Of a stretch of DNA of 19,294 nucleotides, positions 1-6,295 are shown one piece after another; position 1 is the stretch's first letter; every line of letters starts with the position of its first letter. A program made the position numbers and the translations under genes. The stretch comes from Thiobacillus sp. UBA6205 (GTDB taxonomy: Bacteria > Pseudomonadota > Gammaproteobacteria > Burkholderiales > Thiobacillaceae), in contig DISR01000028.1 in NCBI GenBank assembly GCA_002421825.1, forward strand, positions 1 through 19,294, in the 5' to 3' direction. Under the pieces are notes generated by a model. It was not told the origin of the DNA and did not search any database. It saw only the letters and a program-made list of their open reading frames with translations.

Positions 1-125
1 GGGAAGGGGGAAGGGGGAAGGGGGATGGGGGATGCCCGCCCGGCGCTAACGCGCCACCCTCCCTGCCGGGAGGGTTGGGGGTTACCCTTCCCCCTTGAGC
101 GCCACAGGCGCGGTCCCTTCCCCCT
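1..125. repeat. G-rich purine tract and hairpins downstream of the decarboxylase gene
   Basis: This non-coding stretch lies behind the minus-strand decarboxylase. It starts with a purine tract of GGGAAGGGG-type units (1-36). A GGCGC-TAAC-GCGCC hairpin follows (42-55), then an 8-bp perfect stem ACCCTCCC/GGGAGGGT with a TGCC loop (56-75). Next come two copies of CCCTTCCCCCTT (85-96 and 115-126), with a GCGCC-ACA-GGCGC hairpin (99-111) between them. No T-run follows the stems on the minus strand, so a classical terminator is not evident. The second CCCTTCCCCCTT copy runs into the decarboxylase stop codon. The tract may continue outside the window. Confidence 0.7.
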
Positions 126-2369
126 TCAAGCTCTCACGCAATCCACGTGATACTTCACCCCTGTGGGCGTCTGTTCCTTGACCAGGCCGTGGATGTCGGT
201 TTCGAAGCCGGGAAACTTCTCGTTGAACTCGCGCGCGAACTGCAGATAGCGCACGATGGTCTTGTTGAAGCGTTCGCCCGGAATCAGGAGCGGGATGCCG
301 GGCGGGTAAGGCGTCAAGAGCACGCTGGTCACGCGACCTTCGAGCTGATCGATTTCGACGCGGTCGATCTCGCGGTGCGCCATTTTGGCAAAGGCGTCCG
401 ATGGCTTCATCGCCGGCTCCATTTCGGACAGGTACATTTCCGTGGTCAGGCGCGCGATGTCATGGGCCTTGTAAATGCCGTGGATCTGGTCGCACAGATC
501 CTTGAGTCCGATGCGCTCGTAGCGCGGGAACTTGGCGACGAATTCCGGCAGCACGCGCCACAGCGGCTGGTTCTTGTCGTAGTCGTCCTTGAACTGCTGC
601 AGCTCGGTGACCATGGTGTTCCAGCGGCCCTTGGTGATGCCGATGGTGAACATGATGAAGAACGAGTACAGGCCGGTCTTCTCGACGATGATGCCGTGCT
701 CGGCGAGGTACTTGGTGACGATGGATGCCGGCATGCCCCAATCGGCGAAATCGCCGTCCACGTCCAGCCCCGGGGTGATGACGGTGGCCTTGATGGGATC
801 GAGCATGTTGAAGCCATCGGCGATGTTGCCGAAACCGTGCCAGCGCTCGCTGTCGCGAATTACCCAGTCGCCGGCCTCGCCGATGCCCTCTTCCGCGAGC
901 TTGTCCGGCCCCCACACCTTGAACCACCAGGACTCGCCCAGTTCCTCGCCCACCTTGCGCATGGCGCGGCGAAAATCCAGCGCCTCGGCGATGGACTCTT
1001 CCACCAGCGCGGTGCCGCCGGGCGGCTCCATCATCGCTGCCGCCACGTCGCACGAGGCAATGATGGCGTACTGCGGGCTGGTGGAGGTATGCATCAAATA
1101 GGCTTCGTTGAAAATGTCGCGGTCGAGCTTGCGCGTCTCCGAGTCCTGGATCAGGATCTGCGAGGCCTGTGACAGCCCCGCCAGCAGCTTGTGCGTGGAT
1201 TGCGTCGAGAACACCATGGAGTCCTTGCAGCGCGTGCGGTCGCGGCCGATCGCGTGCATGCCGCGGTAGTAATTGTGGAAGGTGGCGTGCGGCAGCCACG
1301 CTTCATCGAAATGCAGGGTGTCGATCTTGCCGTCGAGCATTTCCTTGATGGCATCGACGTTGTAGAGCACGCCGTCGTAGGTGCTCTGGGTGATGGTGAG
1401 AATGCGCGGCTTGCCCTTGCTCTTGCTGGCAAACGGATGCGCAGCGATTTTCTTTTGGATGTTTTCCCAGCGGAACTCGTCTTTCGAGATCGGCCCGATG
1501 ATGCCGTAATGATTGCGCGTCGGCGTGAGGAACACCGGAATCGCGCCGGTCATGGTAATGGCATGCAGGATGGACTTGTGGCAATTGCGGTCCACCACCA
1601 CGATGTCGCCGGGCGCCACCGTGGAATGCCACACCATCTTGTTCGAGGTCGACGTGCCGTTGGTGACGAAGAACAGGTGGTCGCAATTGAAAATGCGCGC
1701 CGCGTTGAGTTCGGACGCCGCCACCGGACCGGTATGGTCGAGCAACTGGCCGAGTTCCTCGACCGCGTTGCAGACGTCGGCGCGCAGCATGTTCTCGCCG
1801 AAGAACTGGTGGAACATCTGCCCCACCGGGGATTTCAGAAACGCCACCCCGCCCGAGTGGCCCGGGCAGTGCCAGGAATAGGAACTGTCGGCGGCATAGT
1901 GAGTGAGGGCACGAAAAAAAGGCGGCGGCAGCGAATCCAGATAGGCACGCGCCTCGCGCACCACGTAGCGGGCGATGAACTCGGGCGTGTCCTCGTACAT
2001 GTGGATGAAGCCATGCAGTTCGCGCAGCACATCGTTGGGGATGTGACGCGAAGTGCGGGTTTCGCCGTACAGGAAAATCGGGATGTCGGCATTGCGAAAG
2101 CGGATTTCCTCGACGAAGGCGCGCAGTCCGGACACTGCCTCGTCGGCGAGGTCGGGGCTCGAGAACTGCTCGTCGTCGATCGACAGGATGAAGGCCGAGG
2201 CGCGGCTTTGCTGCTGCGCGAACGAGGCCACGTCGCCGAAGCTGGTGACGCCCAGCACTTCCAGCCCTTCGCCTTCGATGGCGGTGGCGAGCGCGCGGAT
2301 ACCCAGGCCGCTGGCGTTCTCGGAACGGAAGTCTTCGTCGATGACGACGACGGGGAAACGGAATCTCAT
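126..2369 (-). CDS. Orn/Lys/Arg decarboxylase, PLP-dependent (fold type I)
   Basis: This 747-residue protein belongs to the inducible or biosynthetic lysine/arginine/ornithine decarboxylase family, cytosolic enzymes that turn a basic amino acid into a polyamine or diamine plus CO2. The N-terminal flavodoxin-like wing domain spans about residues 5-130 and begins VVVIDEDFRSENA. The PLP domain carries HCPGHSGG (167-174), HFDEAW, and the Schiff-base lysine K394 in STHKLLAGLSQAS. The C-terminal domain fills roughly 600-745. Length matches AdiA/LdcC/SpeC-type enzymes (about 710-760). Substrate cannot be set from sequence alone, so no symbol is given. The start ATG (2367-2369) has only a weak Shine-Dalgarno sequence. 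A four-copy 7-bp tandem repeat sits 13 bp upstream. dcd and mrp lie upstream on the same strand, a common betaproteobacterial order. Confidence 0.93.
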   Translation of the reverse strand: MRFRFPVVVIDEDFRSENASGLGIRALATAIEGEGLEVLGVTSFGDVASFAQQQSRASAFILSIDDEQFSSPDLADEAVSGLRAFVEEIRFRNADIPIFLYGETRTSRHIPNDVLRELHGFIHMYEDTPEFIARYVVREARAYLDSLPPPFFRALTHYAADSSYSWHCPGHSGGVAFLKSPVGQMFHQFFGENMLRADVCNAVEELGQLLDHTGPVAASELNAARIFNCDHLFFVTNGTSTSNKMVWHSTVAPGDIVVVDRNCHKSILHAITMTGAIPVFLTPTRNHYGIIGPISKDEFRWENIQKKIAAHPFASKSKGKPRILTITQSTYDGVLYNVDAIKEMLDGKIDTLHFDEAWLPHATFHNYYRGMHAIGRDRTRCKDSMVFSTQSTHKLLAGLSQASQILIQDSETRKLDRDIFNEAYLMHTSTSPQYAIIASCDVAAAMMEPPGGTALVEESIAEALDFRRAMRKVGEELGESWWFKVWGPDKLAEEGIGEAGDWVIRDSERWHGFGNIADGFNMLDPIKATVITPGLDVDGDFADWGMPASIVTKYLAEHGIIVEKTGLYSFFIMFTIGITKGRWNTMVTELQQFKDDYDKNQPLWRVLPEFVAKFPRYERIGLKDLCDQIHGIYKAHDIARLTTEMYLSEMEPAMKPSDAFAKMAHREIDRVEIDQLEGRVTSVLLTPYPPGIPLLIPGERFNKTIVRYLQFAREFNEKFPGFETDIHGLVKEQTPTGVKYHVDCVRA

Positions 2370-2382
2370 AGTTAATCCGGAA

Positions 2383-2415
2383 GGCGTTAGGCGTTAGGCG
2401 TTAGGCGTTAGGCGC
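2383..2415. repeat. Tandem heptanucleotide repeat GGCGTTA, 4 copies plus a partial copy
   Basis: Four perfect head-to-tail copies of GGCGTTA occupy 2383-2410, followed by a partial GGCGC. On the decarboxylase strand the unit reads TAACGCC. The array ends 13 bp before the decarboxylase ATG, so a change in copy number would alter the 5' leader or promoter spacing but not the reading frame. The rest of the 2370-2505 gap shows no clear promoter or terminator. Confidence 0.85.
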
Positions 2416-2505
2416 AAGCATGCCGAAACTCCGCCGGTCGCGGACGACACCCAGGCCGGGCAATTTACCACTGGCTGTTTTCTTCGCCTCACGCCTTGCT
2501 CCTCA

Positions 2506-3072
2506 CTAGATCTTGGGCAGGGTCACGCCGGTCTGGCCCTGGTATTTGCCGCCGCGGTCCTTGTAAGAGGTTTCGCAGACCTCGTCCGATTCCAGGAACA
2601 GCATCTGCGCCACGCCTTCGTTGGCATAGATGCGCGCCGGCAGCGGCGTGGTATTGGAGAATTCCAGGGTCACGTGCCCTTCCCACTCGGGTTCCAGCGG
2701 GGTGACGTTGACGATGATGCCGCAGCGCGCATAGGTCGACTTGCCGAGGCAAATGGTCAGCACGTTGCGCGGGATGCGGAAGTATTCGACCGTGCGCGCC
2801 AGCGCGAAGGAATTGGGCGGAATGATGCAGGAATCGCCCTTCACTTCGACGAAGGAATTCGGATCGAAGGACTTGGGGTCGACGATGGTGGTGTTGATGT
2901 CGGTGAACAGCTTGAATTCGTTCGAGCAGCGCACATCGTAGCCGTAGGACGAAGTCCCGTAGGACACGATGCGGCGGCCGGCGGCTTCCTTCACCTGGCC
3001 GGGCTCGAAGGGCTCGATCATGCCGTGGCTTTCGGCCATGCGGCGGATCCACTTGTCTGACTTGATGCTCAT
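2506..3072 (-). CDS. dcd: dCTP deaminase
   Basis: The 188-residue protein deaminates dCTP to dUTP, feeding dTMP synthesis in the cytosol. The beta-barrel dUTPase-like family core is visible: SSYGYDVRC near the N-terminus, the active-site segment GKSTYARCG, then a HVTLEFSNTT segment carrying the expected catalytic glutamate, and a C-terminal YKDRGGKYQGQ that resembles the nucleotide-closing tail. Length matches the family (about 190). The start chosen is MSIKSDKW (ATG 3070-3072). The open frame extends 11 codons further to 3105, but those residues do not look like the family N-terminus. An AGAGAG stretch upstream may be a weak ribosome site. It follows mrp on the same strand, but a strong hairpin with A/T flanks lies between them, so it probably has its own promoter. 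Confidence 0.96.
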   Translation of the reverse strand: MSIKSDKWIRRMAESHGMIEPFEPGQVKEAAGRRIVSYGTSSYGYDVRCSNEFKLFTDINTTIVDPKSFDPNSFVEVKGDSCIIPPNSFALARTVEYFRIPRNVLTICLGKSTYARCGIIVNVTPLEPEWEGHVTLEFSNTTPLPARIYANEGVAQMLFLESDEVCETSYKDRGGKYQGQTGVTLPKI

Positions 3073-3133
3073 CCTGCTCTCTGGGTTGGGGCTGAAAAAA
3101 GGCAATTATCCACGAACTGCCGCAAGATTCATC

Positions 3134-3161
3134 AAAAAAAGGGGCCTTGCGGCCCCTTTTT
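3134..3161. terminator. Bidirectional Rho-independent terminator between mrp and dcd
   Basis: A perfect 6-bp stem GGGGCC/GGCCCC with a TTGC loop is flanked by seven A residues on the left and five T residues on the right. It therefore reads as a terminator in both directions. It sits 18 bp past the mrp stop, which fits termination of mrp on the minus strand. Confidence 0.85.
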
Positions 3162-3179
3162 GCCAGCCTCGCCGAATCC

Positions 3180-4265
3180 TCAGGTGTTCTGGATCACGAT
3201 GTTGGGGAACTTGCTGGTGTGGTCCACCGCCGACTCGCCGATCTTGACCGCAACGCGGCGCGCAATCTGGCGATAGATGTCGGCAATGCGCGACTCGGGC
3301 GCCGCCGCCACGGTGGGCTTGCCGGCATCGGTTTCCTCGCGGATCTGGATGTCCAGCGGCAGCGCGCCGAGGAATTCGACGTTGTAGTCCTTGCACATGC
3401 GCTCGCCGCCCCCTTCGCCGAAGATGCGTTCTTCGTGGCCGCACTTGGAGCAGATATGCAGCGACATGTTCTCGACCACGCCCATGATGGGGATGCCGAC
3501 CTTCTCGAACATCTTGAGGCCCTTGCGCGCGTCGATCAGCGCGATGTCCTGCGGCGTGGTGACGATCACGGCGCCGGTCACGGGCACGCGCTGGGCCAGC
3601 GTGAGCTGTACGTCGCCGGTGCCGGGGGGCATGTCGACCACGAGGTAATCGACGTCCTTCCAGTTGGTGTCGTTCAGCAGCTGTTCCAGCGCCTGCGTCA
3701 CCATGGGGCCGCGCCACACCATGGGAGTGTCGGGGTCGATCATGAAGCCGATGGACATGGCCTGAATGCCATGGCCCAGCATGGGTTCCAGGGTCTTGCC
3801 GTCGGCGGACTCCGGGCGGCCGGTGATGCCCAGCATCATGGGCTGCGAAGGCCCGTAGATGTCGGCGTCGAGCATGGCCACGGTGGCGCCTTCGGCAGCC
3901 AGGGCCAGGGCCAGGTTCACGGCGGTAGTGGACTTGCCCACGCCGCCCTTGCCGGAAGCGACGGCGATGATGTTCTTGATGCCGGGTACGAGTTTCACGC
4001 CCTTCTGCACGCTGTGTGACACAACCTTGAAGCCCACGTTGACCGTGGCGCTGGCGGCGCCGACGCTCTTCAGCTTGTCCTCGACCATGGCGCGGATAGA
4101 GGCGATCTGGCTCTGGGCCGGATAGCCCAGCACGATGTCGACCGACACCTTGCCCTCGTCCACCTTGATGCCCTTCACGGATTTGGTGGAGACGAAATCC
4201 TTTTTCGTATTCGGATCAATCAGTTCCTTGAGGGCGGATTGGACCTGTTGCTCGGTAATTGTCAT
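3180..4265 (-). CDS. apbC: Mrp/ApbC family iron-sulfur cluster carrier ATPase
   Basis: The 361-residue protein is a P-loop ATPase that binds and delivers [4Fe-4S] clusters to target apoproteins in the cytosol. An N-terminal MIP18/DUF59-like domain covers about residues 1-85. The deviant Walker A GKGGVGKS is at 105-112, the switch/Walker B segment VVDMPPGTGD is near 209-218, and the cluster-binding pair C272-x-x-C275 is in HICSKCGHEE. Length matches E. coli Mrp (about 370). The ATG at 4265 is preceded by GGAG at about 9-nt spacing, supporting this start. A good promoter lies 43-71 bp upstream, and a terminator follows the stop. The gene therefore looks monocistronic. Older names are mrp and apbC. 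Confidence 0.95.
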   Translation of the reverse strand: MTITEQQVQSALKELIDPNTKKDFVSTKSVKGIKVDEGKVSVDIVLGYPAQSQIASIRAMVEDKLKSVGAASATVNVGFKVVSHSVQKGVKLVPGIKNIIAVASGKGGVGKSTTAVNLALALAAEGATVAMLDADIYGPSQPMMLGITGRPESADGKTLEPMLGHGIQAMSIGFMIDPDTPMVWRGPMVTQALEQLLNDTNWKDVDYLVVDMPPGTGDVQLTLAQRVPVTGAVIVTTPQDIALIDARKGLKMFEKVGIPIMGVVENMSLHICSKCGHEERIFGEGGGERMCKDYNVEFLGALPLDIQIREETDAGKPTVAAAPESRIADIYRQIARRVAVKIGESAVDHTSKFPNIVIQNT

Positions 4266-4307
4266 TCAGTTTGCTCCAGAGTAAAAAATACCCGATTAAT
4301 TTGCTCA

Positions 4308-4336
4308 AGTATATCGTCTTCGCCTTGCCTAGGCAA
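4308..4336 (-). promoter_or_regulatory. mrp promoter with a 12-bp palindrome over the -35 box
   Basis: On the minus strand, TTGCCT (4336-4331) and TATACT (4313-4308) are separated by 17 bp, close to sigma-70 consensus and 42 bp before the mrp ATG. The -35 hexamer is half of a perfect palindrome, TTGCCTAGGCAA (4325-4336), which could be an operator. No regulator is identified. Confidence 0.6.
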
Positions 4337-4371
4337 TATTAGGAAACATTTATAAGTTTCAAGGGCGCCAG

Positions 4372-4394
4372 AAAAAAAGCGACCCTGTGGCCGC
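4372..4394 (-). terminator. Rho-independent terminator closing the rppH gene group
   Basis: Read on the minus strand, GCGGCC-ACAG-GGTCGC forms a 6-bp stem with one G-U pair and is followed directly by seven T residues. It lies 26 bp past the stop codon of the small ORF downstream of rppH and in front of the mrp promoter. Confidence 0.8.
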
Positions 4395-4420
4395 CCCGGT
4401 CGGTCATCGTCTTGCTGAAA

Positions 4421-4789
4421 TCAGCGCGTGTTGTGCGCCACCAGCACGGCCTCGGGCAATTGCAAACGGATCGCGCCGACGATTTCCAGCATGATTCCGG
4501 CGCGGTAGCGGTGCGAAACCCACAGCAGGTTAAGTTTCAGGTCCATGTTTGCGAACACGACTTCCTTGTGCTGCTTCAGCACGCCACTGATCCAGTTCTG
4601 CGCGTTACCTATATAAACGGCCTGCTGCGTTTTCAGGTGCGGGATCAGCACCATGAAATCACAGAGCAGCTGCCCGGATTCATCCCTGGTCGGCGCGAGC
4701 TTCCACAAAGGCTCGCCGGGCTGCACACGCAGCCCGGCACGGGGCAGCCCCTCAGACTGCGGGCTCCTTGGCAGCTTGGGCTGGTTCAT
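4421..4789 (-). CDS. Uncharacterised 122-residue protein overlapping the rppH 3' end
   Basis: I do not recognise a family for this ORF. The chosen start MNQPKLP (ATG 4787-4789) lies inside the last 38 bp of rppH, in another frame. That is a typical translational-coupling layout, and the ORF ends 26 bp before a good terminator. The frame remains open upstream to 4987, but that part is the shadow of rppH. The N-terminal 20 residues are low complexity. From about residue 38 the protein looks folded, with alternating hydrophobic segments (LLCDFMVLIPHL, VVFANMDLKLNLLWVS, LEIVGAIRLQLPEAVLVA), and no signal peptide or clear membrane helix. Position and composition suggest a real soluble gene expressed with rppH. 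Function is unknown. Confidence 0.6.
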   Translation of the reverse strand: MNQPKLPRSPQSEGLPRAGLRVQPGEPLWKLAPTRDESGQLLCDFMVLIPHLKTQQAVYIGNAQNWISGVLKQHKEVVFANMDLKLNLLWVSHRYRAGIMLEIVGAIRLQLPEAVLVAHNTR

Positions 4790-5315
4790 GCTCGATGGCC
4801 CGCTGTATGTGACGCTCGGGCCTGCGGCGCAGGAAGCGCACATCCCGATGCAGAAAGTGTTCGAGCTCTTCCAGCGCCGAGCGGTAAACGTCGCGCTTGA
4901 ATTCGACCACCGACTCGAGTTCGATCCAGTATTCGCTCCAGCGCCAGGCATCGAACTCGGGATGGCCGCTCGCGCGCAGGCTGACATCGCAGTCGCGCCC
5001 GGTCAGTCGCAGCAGGAACCAGATCTGCTTCTGGCCGCGGTAGATGCCCCGGTTGTCGCGACGTGTCCACTGGCTGGGCACGTCGTAGCGCAGCCAGTTG
5101 CGGGTACGGCCCAAAATGCGCACATGCTCGGGATGCAGACCGACTTCCTCGTTCAACTCGCGATACATGGCCTGCTCGGGCGATTCCCCGGGCTGGATGC
5201 CACCTTGGGGAAACTGCCAGGCATGCTGGTTGATGCGCTTGGCCCAGAACACCTGGTTTCTGGTGTTGCACAAAATAATGCCGACGTTGGGGCGGTAGCC
5301 GTCACGGTCGATCAT
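4752..5315 (-). CDS. rppH: RNA pyrophosphohydrolase (Nudix)
   Basis: RppH removes pyrophosphate from the 5' end of triphosphorylated mRNA and so starts RNase E-dependent decay. The protein opens with the family signature MIDRDGYRPNVGI. The complete Nudix box G-x5-E-x7-REU-xEE-x-GU spans residues 38-60, with metal-ligand glutamates E53, E56 and E57. Preceding it is WQFPQGGI. I chose the ATG at 5313-5315 over an in-frame ATG seven codons upstream (5336). It matches the family N-terminus and is preceded by AAAGGTGG at good spacing. The result is 187 residues, slightly longer than E. coli RppH (about 176), with an Ala/Glu-rich tail. A weak promoter (TTGCAA, 16 bp, AACAAT) may precede it. The next gene overlaps its end. 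Confidence 0.95.
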   Translation of the reverse strand: MIDRDGYRPNVGIILCNTRNQVFWAKRINQHAWQFPQGGIQPGESPEQAMYRELNEEVGLHPEHVRILGRTRNWLRYDVPSQWTRRDNRGIYRGQKQIWFLLRLTGRDCDVSLRASGHPEFDAWRWSEYWIELESVVEFKRDVYRSALEELEHFLHRDVRFLRRRPERHIQRAIEHEPAQAAKEPAV

Positions 5316-5437
5316 CGCCGCCACCTTTCCAATCAATTAGTCTCTGACTGCATTGTTCCACACCACCGGAAAATTGCAACCGCACGGCCGCTCGAACCCC
5401 GCTGGCAAGCCTTGATTCTCAAGGTTTTTATCAACGC

Positions 5438-6220
5438 TCAGCGCTTTTTATCCAGCAATGGCGCCACTTCGTTGGCCCAGCGCAGTTCGCGCTGGAAGGT
5501 CGCGAAATCCAGGCCCCATTTTTTGGAAAGCTTGTCGATTTCCGCCCGTTCGAGCTTTGCCGGCCCCTCGTCGTCACCAATGCAAAAAGCGATCACGTTG
5601 CTTTTGCCCATCACCGGCAGCCAGGCGACCTGCCCGTCGAAGGCCGCGACCAGCCGGGAAAACCAGGTGACGAACTCGGGATCGCGCCCCCACAGGTTGA
5701 CCACCAGCACGCCGCCCGGCTTCAGCGCGCGGCGGCAAGCCTGGTAGAACCCGAGCGAAGCCAGCGCTTCCACCTGATTGCCGGCATCGAAGCCGTCCAG
5801 CAGGATGACGTCGGCGCTGGCCGGATGCGCCGGCACGTAGGCGGCGCCGTCCTCGACGAGCACCAGCAGATGCTCGTCGTCCTCGGGCAGGAAGAAATGG
5901 CTGCGCGCGGCGGACACCACCTGGGGCGAAATCTCCACTGCCGTGATGTGCGTCTGCGGCCGGTATTTGCGGATGAACTTGGCGAGCGAGCCGCCGCCCA
6001 GGCCGATCATCAGCACCTCGGAAGGCCCCGCCCGGAACAGCAGAAAGGCCATCATGGCGCGGGTGTAGGCAAGCTCCAGATCCCAGTGCCGGGAAATGCG
6101 CATGGCGCTCTGGATCGCCTGGGTGCCCAATTGCAGCTGCCGAATGCCGCGCGACTCGGTGACTTCCACGGTCGTGTCGGGGCTGACGGATTTGGCGAGG
6201 CGTTTGGAGAACAGGCGCAT
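5438..6220 (-). CDS. Spermidine synthase-like methyltransferase-fold protein
   Basis: This 260-residue protein has the Rossmann-fold core of the polyamine aminopropyltransferase family. The nucleotide loop GLGGGS is at 73-78, the acidic ribose-binding residue is E96 in TAVEIS, EDGAAYV lies near 123-129, and the acidic pair D142/D145 in LLDGFDAGNQ sits where SpeE-type enzymes carry their catalytic aspartates. It lacks the usual N-terminal beta-strand domain sequence of true SpeE and the exact DSSDP-type motif, so it may act on another substrate. Many proteobacteria carry such SpeE-like paralogues of unknown role. It starts 75 bp from the divergent proS gene. No Shine-Dalgarno is visible, because a pyrimidine tract occupies the 5' leader. 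rppH lies downstream on the same strand. Confidence 0.8.
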   Translation of the reverse strand: MRLFSKRLAKSVSPDTTVEVTESRGIRQLQLGTQAIQSAMRISRHWDLELAYTRAMMAFLLFRAGPSEVLMIGLGGGSLAKFIRKYRPQTHITAVEISPQVVSAARSHFFLPEDDEHLLVLVEDGAAYVPAHPASADVILLDGFDAGNQVEALASLGFYQACRRALKPGGVLVVNLWGRDPEFVTWFSRLVAAFDGQVAWLPVMGKSNVIAFCIGDDEGPAKLERAEIDKLSKKWGLDFATFQRELRWANEVAPLLDKKR

Positions 6221-6227
6221 TTGCGTG

Positions 6228-6253
6228 AAGGGGGAAGGGAGAAGGGGGAAGGG
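6228..6253. repeat. AAGGGGGAAGGG purine tract in the divergent proS intergenic region
   Basis: Two AAGGGGGAAGGG-type units joined by GAG lie between the start codons of the spermidine-synthase-like gene and proS. The minus-strand reading CCCTTCCCCCTTCA is identical over 14 bp to the sequence at 115-128. The tract takes the place where the Shine-Dalgarno of the minus-strand gene would be expected. Confidence 0.75.
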
Positions 6254-6258
6254 TCGGG

Positions 6259-6264
6259 TAAAAT
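6259..6264 (+). promoter_or_regulatory. Possible -10 element for proS
   Basis: TAAAAT matches the sigma-70 -10 consensus at five of six positions and lies 31 bp before the proS ATG. No convincing -35 box is present at 16-18 bp, where the purine tract lies, so this is tentative. Confidence 0.3.
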
Positions 6265-6295
6265 CGCGTTTTCACAATTTTAACCGACCGTCACC

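Noticed and set aside
147..2375. Two long plus-strand frames opposite the decarboxylase
   Set aside because: Both are antisense to a conserved enzyme with an intact PLP site, and neither shows ribosome sites or recognisable domains.
2370..2505. Possible CRISPR-like array from the regular repeat near 2383
   Set aside because: The units are 7 bp and directly adjacent with no spacers, so this is a simple tandem repeat.
5410..5430. CCTTGA-TTC-TCAAGG hairpin followed by TTTTTA
   Set aside because: It reads as a terminator only on the plus strand, where no gene ends nearby; both flanking genes are on the minus strand. Probably chance or a guard against antisense reading.
4653..5747. 364-codon plus-strand frame across rppH
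   Set aside because: Antisense to the conserved Nudix box; crosses two genes and an intergenic gap with no domain.
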